This document shows, in pieces, positions 62,453 to 64,000 of a DNA stretch of 64,000 nt. The stretch covers positions 62,001 to 126,000 of the forward strand of contig JAFGRD010000039.1 in the NCBI GenBank assembly GCA_016935315.1, given 5' to 3'. Source of the stretch: Pirellulales bacterium (GTDB lineage: Bacteria; Planctomycetota; Planctomycetia; Pirellulales; Thermoguttaceae). Position 1 is the first letter of the stretch; every line of letters begins with the position of its first letter. The notes below the pieces were generated by a model that was given only the letters and a program-made list of their open reading frames with translations, was not told where the DNA came from and did no database searches. The position numbers and the translations under genes were made by a program.

Positions 62453-63730
62453 ATGAAGAGACTCTTTCACGCCACGATCGGATTGGCAGCCGCCGTGTTG
62501 CTTTGCGCCGCGGCAACTGCCGCCGACGAATTCCCGCGCGTCGCCGCCGCCATGCACCACGCCCGCGACGGTCTTGGCAACGTGCTGGCCCGACTTGAGC
62601 GCGGCGAACCGGTCCGCATCGGCTACCTCGGCGGGAGCATCACCGCCCAGAACGGCTGGCGGCCCAAGACGCTGGCCTGGTTCCGCCAACAGTATCCCGA
62701 CGCAGAGATCGAGGAGATCAACGCGGCGATCGGCGGCACCGGCTCCGATCTGGGTGTGTTTCGCTATCATCAGGACGTCCTGCGGCACCAGCCCCATCTG
62801 GTCTTCGTCGAGTTCGCCGTCAACGATGGGGGCGCGGCCCCGGAGCAGATCCGCCGTGCGATGGAAGGCATCGTGCGGCAAACATGGCGGGCCGATCCAA
62901 ACATCGACCTGTGCTTCGTCTACACGGTCCATCGCGGTCAGATGGAGGATTATCTGGCCGGCCGTTGCTCGCGGAGCGCCTCCGTGCACGAACAGATCGC
63001 CGATCATTACGGCATCCCGTCGATCTGCATGGCCCTGCGCGTGGCCCAGTTGGAGAAGGCGGGCAAGTTGGTCTTTCCGGCCGACCCCGACGATCCGGCC
63101 AACGCCGGCAAGATCTGTTTCGCCCGCGACGACTGCCACCCGACCGACGCTGGTCACGATGTGTTCCTCGCGGTTATCTCCGAGGCGATCGGCAAGATGC
63201 GGCCCGAGTCGAAACCCGGTCCCCATGCACTGAAGGAACCGATGCGGGCCGACAACTGGGAGCAGGCGAAACTCGTCGCTCTAAAACCTGCAATGCTGAC
63301 CGGCAGTTGGCGGAAGCTGCCGACCGACGAGGGTCTCGGGCGGAGCTTTCAGAACCGTTTGCCGGAGATCTGGCTCGGCTCCACGCCGGGCGACAAGCTC
63401 CAATTCCGCTTTCGCGGCACGATGGTCGGACTGTACGACCTGCTCGGTCCCGACGGCGGCAAGGTGGTCTGCACGGTCGACGGTCGCAAAGGCGACGCGC
63501 GGCCCCGGTTCGACTGGTACTGCACCGGGCACCGGCTGGCCTCGCTGCGAATCGCCGAAGGCCTGGAGGACCGGCCCCACACGGTCACGGTCGAGATCCT
63601 GGCGGAACAGCCCGACCGCGGCCCCGTGGTCGATCGCGTCCGCGACCAGCCAGGCTTCGACCCAAAGCGATTCGACGGCACGAACCTATGGGTGGGCTAC
63701 CTGATGATGATCGGCGAGCCGATCGAGTAG
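62453..63730 (+). CDS. Secreted SGNH/GDSL hydrolase
   Basis: 425 residues from ATG 62453 (GGAGG 8 nt upstream). A signal peptide (MKRLFHATIGLAAAVLLCAA) is cut near A-T-A-A. The N-terminal SGNH domain (about 30-250) has the block I nucleophile in GYLGGSITAQNG, the Gly of block II in AIGGTGSD, Asn in AVNDGG, and the Asp-His pair in RDDCHPTDAGH. The C-terminal 170 residues form a beta-rich module (LQFRFRGTMVGLYDLLGPDGG), probably carbohydrate-binding. It is likely an esterase or deacetylase on glycans, fitting the sulfatase and other exported enzymes nearby. The exact ester is unknown. Confidence 0.9.
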   Translation: MKRLFHATIGLAAAVLLCAAATAADEFPRVAAAMHHARDGLGNVLARLERGEPVRIGYLGGSITAQNGWRPKTLAWFRQQYPDAEIEEINAAIGGTGSDLGVFRYHQDVLRHQPHLVFVEFAVNDGGAAPEQIRRAMEGIVRQTWRADPNIDLCFVYTVHRGQMEDYLAGRCSRSASVHEQIADHYGIPSICMALRVAQLEKAGKLVFPADPDDPANAGKICFARDDCHPTDAGHDVFLAVISEAIGKMRPESKPGPHALKEPMRADNWEQAKLVALKPAMLTGSWRKLPTDEGLGRSFQNRLPEIWLGSTPGDKLQFRFRGTMVGLYDLLGPDGGKVVCTVDGRKGDARPRFDWYCTGHRLASLRIAEGLEDRPHTVTVEILAEQPDRGPVVDRVRDQPGFDPKRFDGTNLWVGYLMMIGEPIE

Positions 63731-63745
63731 GAGCCGACGGCCGCC

Positions 63746-64000
63746 TCACGGCAGGAACTGGATCGAGTACAGGTCCGCGTCGCGGAGCACAAACCGCAAA
63801 CGGACGGGTTTCCCGGCAAGCTGTCCGACGCTCTCGCCGCCCGTCCAGCGAACGGTCCCCTCGATCCGGTCGCCGACGATTTCCGGGCAGTCGGCCAGGG
63901 TGAAGCCGTCAATCGCCTGGCGACTGGGTGTCTGCAATTCGACTTGCAGGCTGCCGGCCGCGGAAGTCGCGTAGTTGATGCTCAGCCGGCTTCCCGAGAA
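63746..64000 (-). CDS. C-terminal fragment of a secreted-type protein
   Basis: The frame enters from the right edge, and only the last 84 residues are present. The end reads VRLRFVLRDADLYSIQFLP, preceded by IEGTVRWTGG and LSINYATSAAGSL. Such an ending is typical of beta-sandwich modules at the C-terminus of planctomycete glycosidase-like or BNR-repeat proteins; the enzyme domain is outside the window. It converges with the SGNH hydrolase gene, 15 nt apart. Confidence 0.65.
   Translation of the reverse strand, partial: FSGSRLSINYATSAAGSLQVELQTPSRQAIDGFTLADCPEIVGDRIEGTVRWTGGESVGQLAGKPVRLRFVLRDADLYSIQFLP

Overview
The window looks like a piece of a planctomycete chromosome, probably a Pirellulales-type organism. 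The evidence is indirect: high GC, an exosortase/PEP-CTERM system, many secreted or Tat-exported enzymes (sulfatase, GDSL hydrolase, Gfo/Idh/MocA oxidoreductase, amidohydrolase, PQQ-type beta-propellers), and an RpoD-type sigma factor with a long, poorly conserved spacer region. No rRNA, tRNA, CRISPR array, integrase or transposase gene was seen.

Left part (about 1-27.7 kb, almost all on the minus strand): one large exopolysaccharide locus. Read in the direction of transcription, it starts with a NusG-paralog antiterminator (27188-27745) and a leader of about 570 nt that carries a site resembling the enterobacterial ops element. Then follow an exosortase, a Wzc-type co-polymerase/BY-kinase, a WecA/MraY-type initiating phosphoglycosyltransferase, EpsI, a cytosolic DegT aminotransferase, a WecB epimerase, a Wzx-like flippase, a methyltransferase, a Wzy-like polymerase, two GT-B glycosyltransferases, a DUF362 protein, a CapK adenylate-forming protein, a bi-domain oxidoreductase, a WbuB-like glycosyltransferase, a heparinase II/III-like protein and a second, divergent epimerase. 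A PEP-CTERM protein, the likely kind of exosortase substrate, and the start of a GT2 glycosyltransferase lie at the left edge. Together these make, flip, polymerise and export a glycan containing HexNAc or an amino sugar, and anchor PEP-CTERM proteins.

Middle part (28-44.6 kb): mostly housekeeping genes. They are glmS (GlcN-6-P supply, divergent from the EPS locus), a UvrD/Rep helicase, a membrane-anchored TPR protein, an RluA-family pseudouridine synthase, a secreted prolyl oligopeptidase, a secreted PQQ propeller, a ROK kinase fused to an Mth938-like domain, the major sigma factor, an LPG-synthase-type membrane protein and an AI-2E-family transporter.

Right part (44.7-64 kb): an accessory block of exported enzymes. 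It holds a 1,344-residue protein joining a methyltransferase-fold domain to a PQQ propeller, a sulfatase, three paralogous DegT/DnrJ-type PLP aminotransferases that each carry a Tat signal, a Tat Gfo/Idh/MocA oxidoreductase, an exported chain of three fused RidA-like domains without the catalytic arginine, a membrane-anchored Ntn (C45-type) amidase, a frameshifted LRR gene, two amidohydrolases and an SGNH hydrolase. I read this as a candidate extracytoplasmic amino-sugar or aminocyclitol system, which I cannot match to a described one.

Across the window, eight copies (plus a solo end) of a palindromic element of about 105 bp lie between genes, 10-70 nt upstream of a start codon. In three cases one end of the element forms the Tyr codon and TGA stop of the preceding gene. 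This fits a MITE that inserted at the TA of a stop codon. The element also creates false N-terminal extensions of open frames, so the starts of glmS, the sulfatase and the RidA-like gene were set downstream of it.
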